Of a DNA stretch of 64,000 bases, positions 1 through 9,425 are shown piece by piece. A program made the position numbers and the translations under genes. The stretch is from Pyropia yezoensis (lineage: Eukaryota > Rhodophyta > Bangiophyceae > Bangiales > Bangiaceae). Each line of letters begins with the position of its first letter. Positions within the stretch are counted from its first letter, which is position 1. The notes beneath the pieces were generated by a model, which saw only the letters and a list, made by a program, of their open reading frames with translations, was not told the DNA's origin and did no database searches. Location of the stretch: assembly GCA_009829735.1 (NCBI GenBank), contig CM020618.1, forward strand, positions 15,234,568 to 15,298,567. The letters run 5' to 3'.

Positions 1-1342
1 GAATGGTCAAGATCTCTTCAGGGGGGCTATTAAACAAATGGCTTGTACGACTTGTGTCCTTCGATGGGGAGGGGATGGGCCGGGGTCGGATCTTGCGACG
101 ATTGCGGCTCCCGGCGGGGGCGCGGGCGGGCGGTGGCGGTGCACATGCATCAATCTGTGGCGCAGGGGGGGGGATTGCCTGCGGCTCGCGCGCGACATCA
201 TAATGATTGGGGCCTCGTGTGAAGCTAAACCCAATGTCTTGCAAAGCGCGAAAGAGAGTGGTGCGGGTCCACGCGTACATAGAGGGGGAGGGGGACCACG
301 ACAGCACAACAGCCTCAGTCTGGAGGTAGGCGAGTGTCGAGTCTCAAGTAGGAATTGAGCGGTTTTCGTATTGAGCGTACACCGCCGCCCGCGCACGAGT
401 GAGCTCCTCAGGAGGGATTCGTCGGGGTGAGGTCCGCGTGGGTGCCTCTCCACCGCCGGGCAGTCTGTTTGCGTGCCCCTCCTCAGCCACGCGCCGCACG
501 GTGCGCTCACTCACCCCCGTTGCGTCCGCCGTCCGCTGGACAACACGATGCAGTCCAGACGCGCGCCCCGCCCTGCGCTCCCGCTCAAAGAATGCGCGCA
601 CATTAGCGATAATCACCACACACTCCTTGGTCAGGCGCCCCACCGCGCGGTCCCTCGTGCGCGCGGCCGCAGTCACACGCCGAGGGGAAGGCATAGTGCC
701 GAGCCTCGCGTGCCCGCGGCAAGGGTGCGCAGTGCTCGGGAATCGGGTGCGGGGTGCGTGACGAGGCGCCTCTGGGACCCACTGTGGAGCACCTGGTCAG
801 AGATGCTGAAAGATCAAAAAAGGCGGGCACTCTGCGGGTGGATCAAGGTGGGATCTCTGGACTGAGCGGGCAGGCTCAAATTGGACTTGGACGTAAGGTA
901 GCCCCCGTCATGTGTTGCATGGACCAGATTTGATGTTGCAATCGGGTCAGAAGCCTCTCGTCTGCCTGATCTAACAGCGCTTCTTCCTCGCCCTCTCCTG
1001 CAGCGCAAAACTGGGGAGACGACCCACTGGTGCCAAAAATTTGCGACCAGTCGCGTCCTAACACGTTTTGCAAAGATGCCACTCGTCGAGAGTTGCTTGT
1101 ATACTGTCACGGGCTCTTTCAGTGCAAAAAATACCCCGATTTTGTGAGGCCCGTAGCGCAGAAATACTTCTCACACTTTCCTTATACAGCGAATGCCCCA
1201 GCTCGGCGCAGAATCGGAAAACCTGTGAGTTGTGCTTCCCTTTGAAAGAAGAGCAGAGAAAGATAAAGAAGTAGCTTCGGAGCTATAGCGGGTCAAACAT
1301 GGGACGTGCAAACCGGCCGAGCTATATGGAATACACCTTTAG
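1..1342. repeat. Dispersed repeat R1, copy 1 (longest; left end outside window)
   Basis: Copy 1 can be split into module A (1-1009) and module B (1010-1342). A recurs at 14200-14556 without bases 80-740; that missing block is bounded by GGG on both sides (77-79 and 738-740). B recurs at 44057-44389, also 333 bp long. All three copies meet or end at the same short string, ACTGGGGAG, just after a splice-acceptor-like CTCTCCTGCAG. The block lost from copy 2 contains the IS630-type transposase fragment on the minus strand, so R1 is plausibly a decayed DNA transposon and copy 2 an internally deleted derivative. No terminal inverted repeats were found. Confidence 0.8.
176..694 (-). pseudogene. IS630/Tc1-mariner-type transposase, N-terminal fragment
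   Basis: Reading leftward from 694, the frame gives a helix-turn-helix segment with the motif ATGVSERTVRRVAEEG, typical of the DNA-binding N-terminus of IS630/Tc1-like DDE transposases. After an in-frame TGA (344-346) the same frame continues with WTRTTLFRALQDIGFSF and an R-P-N-H-Y-D-V-A-R-E run. That matches the second helix-turn-helix and the linker preceding the catalytic domain in this family. No DDE/D catalytic core follows; the frame runs into Pro/Arg-rich sequence before the window edge. The TGA could be a CGA (Arg) changed at a CpG. It lies in the part of repeat R1 that copy 2 has lost. The family call rests on motif recognition only. Confidence 0.65.
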
Positions 1343-1556
1343 TCATGGACCATCAAAAGCGCTACTCATTTTGTTGCTAATTTTAATTCGTCTTCATGCT
1401 GCTTCACGGCAGATAGTAAGCCAGATGTCCGCTTTCGGGCCGTTTTAAGCAAAAAACATTAACTGGCTCACATGAATAATCTATCTTGAAATGCATACTG
1501 ATTCATATCTAAATATGGATATCGCTTTCAGTCAGACTTTCTCATTTCCAGCGTTA

Positions 1557-1675
1557 TTGTGCGTTCCGTAAAAAGTGGACGTGCACAGGTCGTGCAGTGT
1601 GGGTTTGATTGGTCCAGTGGCCGATATTTGACATGATCACGACACGTGCACGTCCACTTTTTACGGGACGCACTA
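1557..1675. mobile_element. 119-bp MITE with Tc1/mariner-like ends
   Basis: Arms 1559-1594 and 1638-1673 are inverted copies of about 36 bp with only a few mismatches; the outer motif is GTGCGTYCCGTAAAAAGTGG. The element is flanked by TA on each side (1555-1556 and 1676-1677), the target duplication of Tc1/mariner/IS630 elements. It has no coding capacity. The end sequence resembles Tc1/mariner termini in style. The nearby IS630-type transposase fragment could be a relative of its mobiliser, but no terminal match proves it. Confidence 0.75.
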
Positions 1676-1948
1676 TAGCTTGCGTGCAATAGAGGGGTTT
1701 TGCGGGAACGTTTTTCGCTATTTGGTGGGTATTTCGTGGGTAGAGGGGCTACTTCACTTACAGTAGAGCGTCGCGGACAGAAACACGGTACGTACGCGTG
1801 GTTAATTGGGGTTAGATACCCACGAATCCGTGGGAACGTGTTCCTTCCACCTGAAGGGACCAGCGGCACGATTTCCTGAGCTGAACACGGCGACGGCGCG
1901 TGTCTTCGCCCCGCTGGTGCATCGTTTTGCATCTTGTTGGTGTCGACG

Positions 1949-2786
1949 ATGGAACAGAATAATGCTTGTGACCGTGACGTCAGGACGCAGGAGCCTGCTG
2001 ATGCTGCAATCTCCGCGGCTCTGCCCGCGGCGGCGGAGGCAGGTGCGAAAGGCGCGGAAGCAGGGCCACCTCCACCGTCTCGCAAAGGAAAAAAGCGTCG
2101 CCGGTGGTGCGAGGCCGATGAAGGCCGTTGTGTTTGCGTCCGCCCATGTGGCTCCCCACGGGACGAGAACAAAGCGCTTTGCTGCTGCTGCAGAGTCTTT
2201 CAACTCACACCCCCAGGCGACTACCAAAACCGACGGGAAACATCTGCGGGACCTCCTTTTCCTACTGAAGGACAAGTTTGAGTACGACGACGAAAAGGAA
2301 GCGGCTCAATCCGGGAACGATGGCGCAGTCACCAAGCTCGACGATCTGCTCATCGACGTAGTCGAGAAGTTCAACGACTTTGAAGAACGAGAGAGAGCGG
2401 CTAAGGGCGAGAACACTTGACGTGAGAAGCAGCTTGTGGCCAGGGGCGCGGCCATCCGTCACGCCGCCATGACGCGGCGACTGGATCGGCAGGCAGGTGC
2501 TGGGAGTGCGCCATCCGCGGATGGCGGCGGAGCATCGTCTGCTCGCGAGGGATCGGCTGCAGGTGCGAGTGGGGCGCAAGCACGGCACAGTTCGGGCACC
2601 AGGCGCGACGTCGAAGATCTCAACAGTGACGACGACGTCTTGGCGACCATTGCAAAAAACGAGCGTCTGCGGCTGGAAGCACAAGAAAAACTCGTGCAAG
2701 TGGCTGTTGGAATACTTGAGGAGCAGCGGGTGGAGCGCGCTGCCCTTCTCCGCCTCATGGATTCTCTTGTCAAGAAGGTAGAATAG
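1949..2786 (+). pseudogene. Myb/SANT-like DNA-binding protein, probable Harbinger ORF2 (degenerate)
   Basis: From the ATG at 1949 the frame gives a basic segment and RRRWCEADE, the start of a Myb/SANT-like domain. The match then moves to another frame near 2125 (HVAPHGTRTKRF, then KHLRDLLFLLKDKFEYDD, then a Leu/Asp helix TKLDDLLIDVVEKFNDFEE). An in-frame TGA at 2418-2420 interrupts it. The same frame continues past it (REKQLVARGAAIRHAAMTRR) into an acidic coiled-coil tail ending at 2786. This order (Myb-like domain, REKLV..G..IR.AAMTR motif, helical tail) is that of the accessory DNA-binding protein found with PIF/Harbinger-like transposases in many eukaryotes. One frameshift and one stop make it non-functional as assembled. 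The convergent DDE transposase relic at 4022-5175 supports the assignment. Confidence 0.6.
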
Positions 2787-4021
2787 CTGTCTTTTGGTTC
2801 TTGTTCCTTCTTACGGTTTACTGTGTAGTGGCATGTTATCGTCTGCGTTGAGTGCGCTCTTGTGCGTTTTTCTAGTCCGTTAGTCTTACCAAGGCGAGTT
2901 TTGAATGATAGATGTATATGAGCACCGCCAAAAAAGCGAGAATTGAGAATTAGGCACTCGTCTGGGCGCGTCACCCTCGGGGAAGGGTGAGAGCACGCCG
3001 CCAGGTACTTAGCGGGCCCCGCCGTCAGCGCACGTCGCTAGCGGGGGGCGGGTCGCACCACCCGACACAGCTAGAGCCTCCTCCCCCCCCAGCTCCGCCG
3101 GCCACCCAAGCCTGGGTCGATACCCTCCGGAGCACGCCGGCAGCTCTAAGCAGGCCGCCACCGTCTCGGCAAGTGGCCCCCGGGGGGATGCCGCACCGCA
3201 AAGCTCAGGCAGGGCCCCCCCTCGCCCCCCACCCCCCCCCGTCGACAGCCCCAGCCTGCGTGGCCACCGTCCTGACCACGCCAGCATATGAAGCATCCCC
3301 CCCCCCCCCCCTTCTCGACCACCCAAGACGACTTGGCCACCGTCCTGACCACGCAGCAGGTGACGCAGGCCACTGCCGTCTCACCGCGCCACGCTTGGCG
3401 GGAGGTCGCACGCCGCCGCCCTGGAAGAGCCTCCGAGCTTAGGCGCACAGCGCCGAGAACATGCTGCCAGGTCGACACTGGCCCCCCCCGCCAGGGCACG
3501 CCGCCCGCGGGAAGGGGCGCCACCGGTCCCCCCTGCTAGAGCCCCTCGGACGCACTCGCAGCGCCGACTACCCCAGCCTGCGCGGACATCCATGGGACCA
3601 CGCGGCTAGGCTGAGGCAAGCCGCTGCTCTGTGGAAGAGCCGCTCAGGGGAAGGAGGCCGCACCTCCCAGCGCAAGGGAAACCTCCCCCCCCCAAGCCAT
3701 TCACCACCCCAAGCTTCCCGTTCTCCGCAGCCCCGACGCCGCGACTCGCCGCGAGGCTGACAGACGGGAATCACCCCCACGGGTGCTCCCGTGTGACTGC
3801 CGCGACGTGCCCCCGCCGTCACCACTTCCGCCACCGACGCCGCCGCGCCAATGTTTTGGAGTTGGGCTAAGAAGGGGGAGGAGCAGCGAAAGAGCAGCGG
3901 CGGAAAGTGCGCCGCCATGGGTGGGAGGCGAGTGCAAGAGAGGGGGGGTGCAGTAACTACCGCGGGCACCCGCAAACCGGCGACCATTGCCGTGCCATCC
4001 ACTTGCCACGCGTCCCACGAC
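2787..4021. other. Pro/Arg-biased spacer inside the Harbinger-like region
   Basis: No recognisable gene. The stretch 2990-3760 is C-rich with short imperfect direct repeats, for example GCCACCGTCCTGACCACGC at 3261 and again at 3341. The open frames here on both strands are Pro/Arg-rich, as expected from composition alone. It lies between the two converging transposon ORFs and is probably non-coding element interior. Confidence 0.5.
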
Positions 4022-5175
4022 CTAGTCATCCTCTCCAGCAACGTGTCCACCCGAACGAAGATAGTCCTCGACAGAAGGTGGTGCACATTTGAAAAAGGCA
4101 GAAGTTGCACTGCCGTACATGCAGCACCTCAGGTTCCAGACGAGGGCGCCAATTTTGTACAGTAGACCGACAGGGACCTCGCGGACCTTCATCTTGTGAG
4201 GAAAATCCAAAGTGGAACATACCTGTTTCACATCTTTGAAGCCCCACTCCACCGACGCTCTTGGAGCCTTCATGGAGTCGTTGTGGGATTCCTGCTGCAG
4301 TGTGAGGAGACCGTCAAACGCAGTTTGAAGCCATGGACGGAGCATGTAAGCAGCATCGCCGTAGAGGTAAAACTGGTGCCCGTCAATCGTCAGCGCCTCG
4401 GAAAGGGTCTCGTCCAGTTGCGACTCGTGATGTAGGGCCATGTTGTGTCGGCGCCCCTCCGCAGGTCCGTGCACGTGAAAGAACAGCCCATCCGGCTTCA
4501 ACACGTTCTGGAACTTGACGGCATGCTTGCGCTCATGGCCACAGTAGCAAGCCCTCTGCAAGCCACCACCAGGTCTGGACACGAACAAAGCAGTACCATC
4601 AATAAAACCTACACACCGGTCAAGGGACGCGCCAGCATCAGCAATGCATTGCGAGTACATAGCTGATCGCTCACGCATAAAAGAATCTCTCCATTCAGAC
4701 AATAAGTGACCCCACTTCACCGAAAGCATGTGAATCGTGGCTTAAAAAATGGTGCGCAGAGCTGACCTTCTACGACCAAAAATAGGTCTTCAAGGTCAGA
4801 CCATCGAGCAGGCGAAGCCAAACGCCGCAGCACAATGCACAAGCACTCAATGGGCAAGGCATGGTAAGAAGGATGAACAAAAGATACATCAATATGCAGA
4901 AGATCTGTCAAGCGACCGACGTCCTGCGGAAGAGACAGAAAAAGTGCAAGGGACTGGTCCGAGGAAAACGCGTTGAGATTGAAAAAGTATGCTCGCAAAC
5001 GCAAAGAACGCAAGCGAAGGAGAGCAACCTCCTTGCGTGCGTGTCTATAGGCAATCACAATCGAGAAGAGCTCGGACAGGGAGTAGCGAAGGGCGTGGCC
5101 AACCAGCAGGCGAAGGCCGAGCGCCTTGCCACGCTTAATCCAACGCTGCAGCTTCTGTCCCTTGATAGAGACCAT
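4022..5175 (-). pseudogene. PIF/Harbinger-type DDE transposase (frameshifted)
   Basis: The 3' part (4022-4729) encodes a DDE_4-type nuclease: FIDGTALFVSRPGGG carries the first Asp, YLYGDAAYMLRP the second, and SVEWGFKDVKQ the catalytic Glu. The 5' part (4717-5175) carries the usual upstream segment with LSLPQDVGRLTDLL and LCIVLRRLASPARWSDLEDLF. The two parts lie in different frames. Around 4717-4760 a third frame reads FGRRRSALRTIF, then a TAA, then ATIHMLSVKWG, so at least one frameshift in a T run and one stop separate them. All three catalytic residues are retained. It converges on the Myb-like relic at 1949-2786, the two-gene layout of PIF/Harbinger elements. No terminal repeats could be identified, so element ends are unknown. 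Confidence 0.75.
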
Positions 5176-5815
5176 CGCCGTATAGGAGGAAGAAGACCAG
5201 CACCTCCAATGAGAGCGGAGAATGGTGTGCCGTCACGACGAGACAAGCAAGTGACACGATTGCCTTCTGGGTTTGAGCCGCGGAACGGTGCTCTGGGTCT
5301 CTCCCGGGCGGGAAAGCCGACGCATCGCCCGGGGGGGTCGGTGGGCTCCGCGTTAGCCCTAACTGAGTCGGTACGGAAGTCATCGACCCCCTGATTCGTT
5401 GCGTCGTTACGCCAACGCGGAGGTTGTTGGCCTTTCGATGGGATTTGGGGGAAAATGTGACGATAACTCCACGTCGTTTTTTCAGCCTGACCAGCCGGGT
5501 ATGTTCGGAACGAGATCGGAGAGGAGTGCCAGCCAATCAGAGGCTGCTATGAAGCATCAGTTAGCGAACCTGAAATGAATTGAGACGTCGACGCTGGGTT
5601 CACATTAGTGGGGAGATTATCCGGCATCTTTCGTCATGCAGCGTACTGTACTCAAGTATTTGAATGCAAGGGCTGTTCTCTTTTGTTTTTTGCGTCTCCG
5701 GTAACAATCCGGTGCCAGGGCTCAGGCCGTGTGGACAGCGTTCCCAGCAACAATCTCTGCGGTTTGTATTGCCCTCGAGCGGGGAGACGAGTCACAAGAC
5801 GTCCACACGTGGTCC
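5176..5815. other. Spacer between transposase relic and SDR gene
   Basis: No gene or repeat recognised. It separates the 5' end of the transposase relic from the 3' end of the SDR gene and includes the SDR 3' flank. Open frames are short and carry no known motif. Confidence 0.5.
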
Positions 5816-6673
5816 CTACTCAGATGGAGGGGAGGTCATGTTGGACATCATCTTCACGGTCTTGGTCCCGTCCGGGTCAGCAAACTTGGTGTGTACCATG
5901 GCTGCGAACGGCTCGTACGTCATGTAACGCAGCTTGGGCTCCTCTGCCTCCACGGCGCGGATATAGTACTGGGCGCAGTCCTTGGCCGACTGGGGATTGG
6001 CCATGACGCTCTCCGACGCCTTGCCGACTGCCGCCGCCACGGGCTTGAGGTCGTCGGGCAAGGCGTCCTGCTCCGACGACGACGTGTTGGCCATAAAGGG
6101 CGTCTCCACCGGGCCAGGTTCCACCAGCGTGAAGTGGATGCCCAGCGGCGCGTAGCTCATCGCCATGGTCTCGACAAAGCCCTCGACCGCAAACTTGGTC
6201 GACACGTACACGGGCATCATGGGCAGCGCAATCAGCCCCACTGTGCTCGACGTAACGAGCACGCGCCCCGTCCGGCGCGCCCGCATGCATGGCAGCACGG
6301 CGTTCACCACCCGCACGACGCCACACAGATTCACATTCATGTTGTCCATAAAGTGCTTGGGGCGGGCGGCTTCCGGGGGGGTCATGTCCCCATACCCCGC
6401 GTTGGCGACAACCACATCCAGCACGTTGCCGGTGCGGGTGAGCACGTCTGTCACGCACGCCTCCACCGACTGGTCGTCCGCCACGTCCATTTCCACCACG
6501 TGGACGAGGTCGGCAACGCCGCGGGCGGCGGCCGCCTCCTTGAGCCCCCCCGCCTTGGCTGCCGCCCGCACCGACGCGTAGGTGGTGTAGCCCGCCTCGG
6601 CCAGCTGCACGGCCACCTCCAGGCCAATGCCCGTGTTGGTGCCGCTGACCAGCGCAAACTTCTCTCCTGCCAT
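5816..6673 (-). CDS. Classical short-chain dehydrogenase/reductase (SDR)
   Basis: Intronless 285-residue NAD(P)-dependent oxidoreductase ending in TAG. Visible motifs: cofactor-binding SGTNTGIG at residues 10-17 (usual TGxxxGIG with Ser first), Asp in EMDV near 63, structural NAG at 91-93, catalytic Ser at about 143 (VTSSTVG), Tyr156 and Lys160 in YVSTK, and PGPVET at 187-192. Length and the region after the active site (substrate-loop segment ending near residue 275) resemble the retinol dehydrogenase 8/17-beta-hydroxysteroid dehydrogenase 1 branch; the substrate is not determinable. The start at 6673 is chosen because the Rossmann fold begins four residues later. The frame stays open upstream to 7135, but that extension is Pro/Arg/Ala-rich and looks like untranslated DNA; an N-terminal transit peptide cannot be excluded. 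No membrane segment is evident. It is the clearest intact host gene of the left half. Confidence 0.92.
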   Translation of the reverse strand: MAGEKFALVSGTNTGIGLEVAVQLAEAGYTTYASVRAAAKAGGLKEAAAARGVADLVHVVEMDVADDQSVEACVTDVLTRTGNVLDVVVANAGYGDMTPPEAARPKHFMDNMNVNLCGVVRVVNAVLPCMRARRTGRVLVTSSTVGLIALPMMPVYVSTKFAVEGFVETMAMSYAPLGIHFTLVEPGPVETPFMANTSSSEQDALPDDLKPVAAAVGKASESVMANPQSAKDCAQYYIRAVEAEEPKLRYMTYEPFAAMVHTKFADPDGTKTVKMMSNMTSPPSE

Positions 6674-7860
6674 GGTGGCACAGCCGACGACCGAACAGGG
6701 GGAGGGGGAGGTGGAGGGGATCGAAGAGGGGCGGGGGAGGCGGGTTGGGGCAGGGGTGGCTGGTGGCAACAACTGTTGGCCAGCAGCGTCTGGCAGAGGA
6801 GGAGACTGCGTCGGGGGGGGCGCGGCGAGGGGGGGGAAGCGGGGGTAATGAGCACGGGCTACAGGCGGGGTGTGTGGGCGTGCACCGAATGAAAAGCGCG
6901 AGCCGCGTGGGTAACGGGGCCGGGTGCGGCCGCGCTTTTGTACTGCGGTGGGCGTCTGGTCCCCCCCCCCCGCCAGGTGAGGCGCGCGCGTACTGTAACT
7001 ACCAACGATGCAGTAGCGGGTCGTCGGGGCGTGCAGCACGGGCGCGCGACTTGCACTGAGACAGAAGGGCGGGACGGCAGCTGCCGCTGCAGTGGGCTCC
7101 GCCCGCGCCCTGGAGGCCACGCCCCTGCCTGGCACATTGGGTGGCTACCGGCATCCGCGCTGCCCTGCATGAATCCACAGGCCACAGACCGCCGCTCGCG
7201 TGACAACCCGTGGCCGGTTTGGTCGGCAGGCCTTGCACGACAGGGAATGGGGATCAACGGGCAGAGCTGCATCCGCCGAGCTCGATTCAAATGGAACATT
7301 GCGTGCGTGCGACGGCTGGGGGCTCCCCGTCTTGCACGCGGGCACTGACTCTCCCTCTCCTCTCCCCGCGCCCCCCGGCGACGAATCAAAGAGCTGCCAT
7401 ACCCTGCAATGACAGTGCAGTACAGGTGCGTACGCGGTTATCTGTGGGGGTCATCCAAGAAAGTAGCCAACCATTGTTCCACCCCATATGTACCATGTAC
7501 CGCACTGTTCCGCCGCGCTGTACAAAAAATACAGTAGTTATGACTTCAGTTCAGTGACTTCCTGGGAAGGCTAGGAGCTGGGCAGACCACACCAGAGCAG
7601 ACCACACCAGCGCATCGACTGCGTCAAAACGTGGGAGCTGGGGCGGCGGGAAGGTGGACCGGAGAGGCTGGGACAAGGCGGTCCGCCTGACAAGAACAAA
7701 ACCGAGGCGGTCCCCCGACGAGGAGAAAGCAAACAAACGCATGGCTCCCTCGCCGTCATTCTCCCCACTCAGAACCATGTCCCGGGCTTGGATGCCAAGG
7801 GGGTCGGGGGGGGGGGGGGGGGGGGGGGGAAGTGCAGTGGCCTTGCAGCAAGAAATCGGA
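6674..7860. other. Upstream region of the SDR gene and spacer
   Basis: No gene recognised. 6680-6850 is G-rich on the plus strand (C/T-rich in the sense of the SDR gene), typical of the 5' flank and leader of GC-rich algal genes. A 14-bp near-tandem repeat (GCAGACCACACCAG twice) lies at about 7582-7611. Confidence 0.4.
7806..7829. repeat. Homopolymer G24
   Basis: Uninterrupted run of 24 G. Such runs are hard to sequence, so the true length is uncertain. Confidence 0.9.
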
Positions 7861-9000
7861 GTGTATCGACGGGATTGACGTCGTGACGATCAGGGTTAGC
7901 AAAAATGTAATATGTTTTGACTCGGCTTTGATTAATCTATAGATGAATTGACTCATTTGATTTTGATTTTACATGCATTATCATTAAATAATAGTATTAC
8001 AAACGATGGCGACTTGTTGTGGCTCTATGTGACAATTGCCGCTATCAAATCAATGCAGTGGCCTTCAGCGCGGCTGCTGGCCACACCCGACGTCTAGACT
8101 TTACCATCACTATTCCCGGGGTCATCTCTTCGCCGCATTGCAGGGGATCTCCCGCGACCGGAAACTTCACGCAGGCTGCGCTCATCGACCTCGCCAGGAT
8201 CGACTTTGGAACTTCCGGCGGCGTCCCTCGGCACTCCCCGACTAGCTCAGCGTGAACGGAGCGGTGGAGCAAGCTAATAGGGGAGTAGACCACACGTCAG
8301 ATGGCCCCAGTGGTGCCGTTCCTCCTGGAAGCGCGACCTCAAGCGGTTTCGCCAATCAATAGGGGCGCGAAGTCAAGTCGAATCTAGCTGAGGTCCAGAG
8401 GGCGGGGTCAATCGATGCTCCCGCGCCCGCCGCCATCGACGTCGTTCGTGGCCGTAGGCGCACGGGAAAAACGGTCCGCGGAGGTGGAGGAGAGGGGGGA
8501 GGCCGTCCAGCGTGAAATCGAGGACGAGGGGGCAGGTGGCTGGCGAGAGAGGAGAGCCTGAAGCGACGACGTACCAGCGCGTGGTAGCACCTGCAGTGTC
8601 TCCAGCATCCGACGGCCGCGATATAACTCCCCATCATGGTAGACTTGCGAAGAGAGTATAACAATTATGAACTCAAGTGTACGATACATTAATCGAAGGG
8701 CTCTATTTTTTGCTCTGTGATAAATCTATATAATTTCATTAAGAATTAATTAATCCAGTTTAGTATAATGTATACACTACATTATTGCCAACCCTGGTAA
8801 TGATAGGACGGCGCGCAGCAGGGCGATACTGTACGCACTTCATGGCACGATCGCTGGTATTTCAACCTTCACGATTGCACTTTTGTGACAAGTTACGTCA
8901 GGCATCCTCAACCCACCCGAATGTTCGGCTCGGTTAGATATAACCGATGCAGCTGTAACCGAGCCGAACACAATCGAATAGCCACTGTACATAAACATCC
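7861..9000. other. Spacer with two AT-rich islands
   Basis: Two stretches, about 7895-8010 and 8655-8800, are strongly AT-rich in an otherwise GC-rich window (for example TTAAGAATTAATTAATCC near 8738). No gene, tRNA or repeat family is recognised in them. They may be remnants of inserted DNA or matrix-attachment-like sequence; the sequence does not decide. Confidence 0.5.
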
Positions 9001-9300
9001 TCATGGATAAATACGTCCTGCGCCAGTCTTGGGCGCGAGAGAGCTCTCCCGATGGCCCCGCATCGTGCGGCGCGTGTCGCCGATGCTTGCAACTGATGCT
9101 CCCGCCGCCACTGACGCTCCCGGCCCGACGCGCGGCCCGCAGACGACCGTCGCCCTCGTCGGCGGCGGTTGCGCTGAGGGGTAGGGGGGCGAGGGGGGAG
9201 GGGGGGTGACAGGGGGGGACTGTGGCACTGTCCCGCCTGACCTGCCCATTGTTGTCGCTCAGCGGGAGCGCCTGCCTTTCCGTGGCGCCCCGGCGGCGTC

Positions 9301-9425
9301 GGTGGTATGGACGGTGGCGTCGACGACGGCGTCGACCACGGTGGCGGCAACGGCGGTGGTGATGACGGCGGTGGCGGTGGCGGTGGTGGTGGCGGTGGCG
9401 GTGGCGGTGGCGGTAGCGGTGGCGA
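9301..9425. repeat. (GGTGGC)n-type microsatellite
   Basis: Imperfect array of GGTGGC/GGCGGT hexamers on the plus strand. It produces spurious Gly/Asp-rich, Ala/Val-rich and His/Arg-rich open frames in different readings. Confidence 0.85.

Noticed and set aside
1030..1245. Short conserved frame in R1 module B, also at 44091-44292
   Set aside because: Differences between the two copies in this frame are mostly non-synonymous (for example Asn/His, Leu/Phe, Lys/Thr, Lys/Asn against one silent change), so coding constraint is not supported.
344..2420. TGA as a sense codon in this organism
   Set aside because: TGA terminates family-1 and family-2 gag, family-2 pol and the LPMO-like gene, so it is a normal stop. 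The in-frame TGAs occur only in decayed transposon relics.
5729..6892. 387-codon plus-strand frame opposite the SDR gene
   Set aside because: His/Arg/Gly-rich shadow of the SDR reading frame; the SDR motifs decide the strand.
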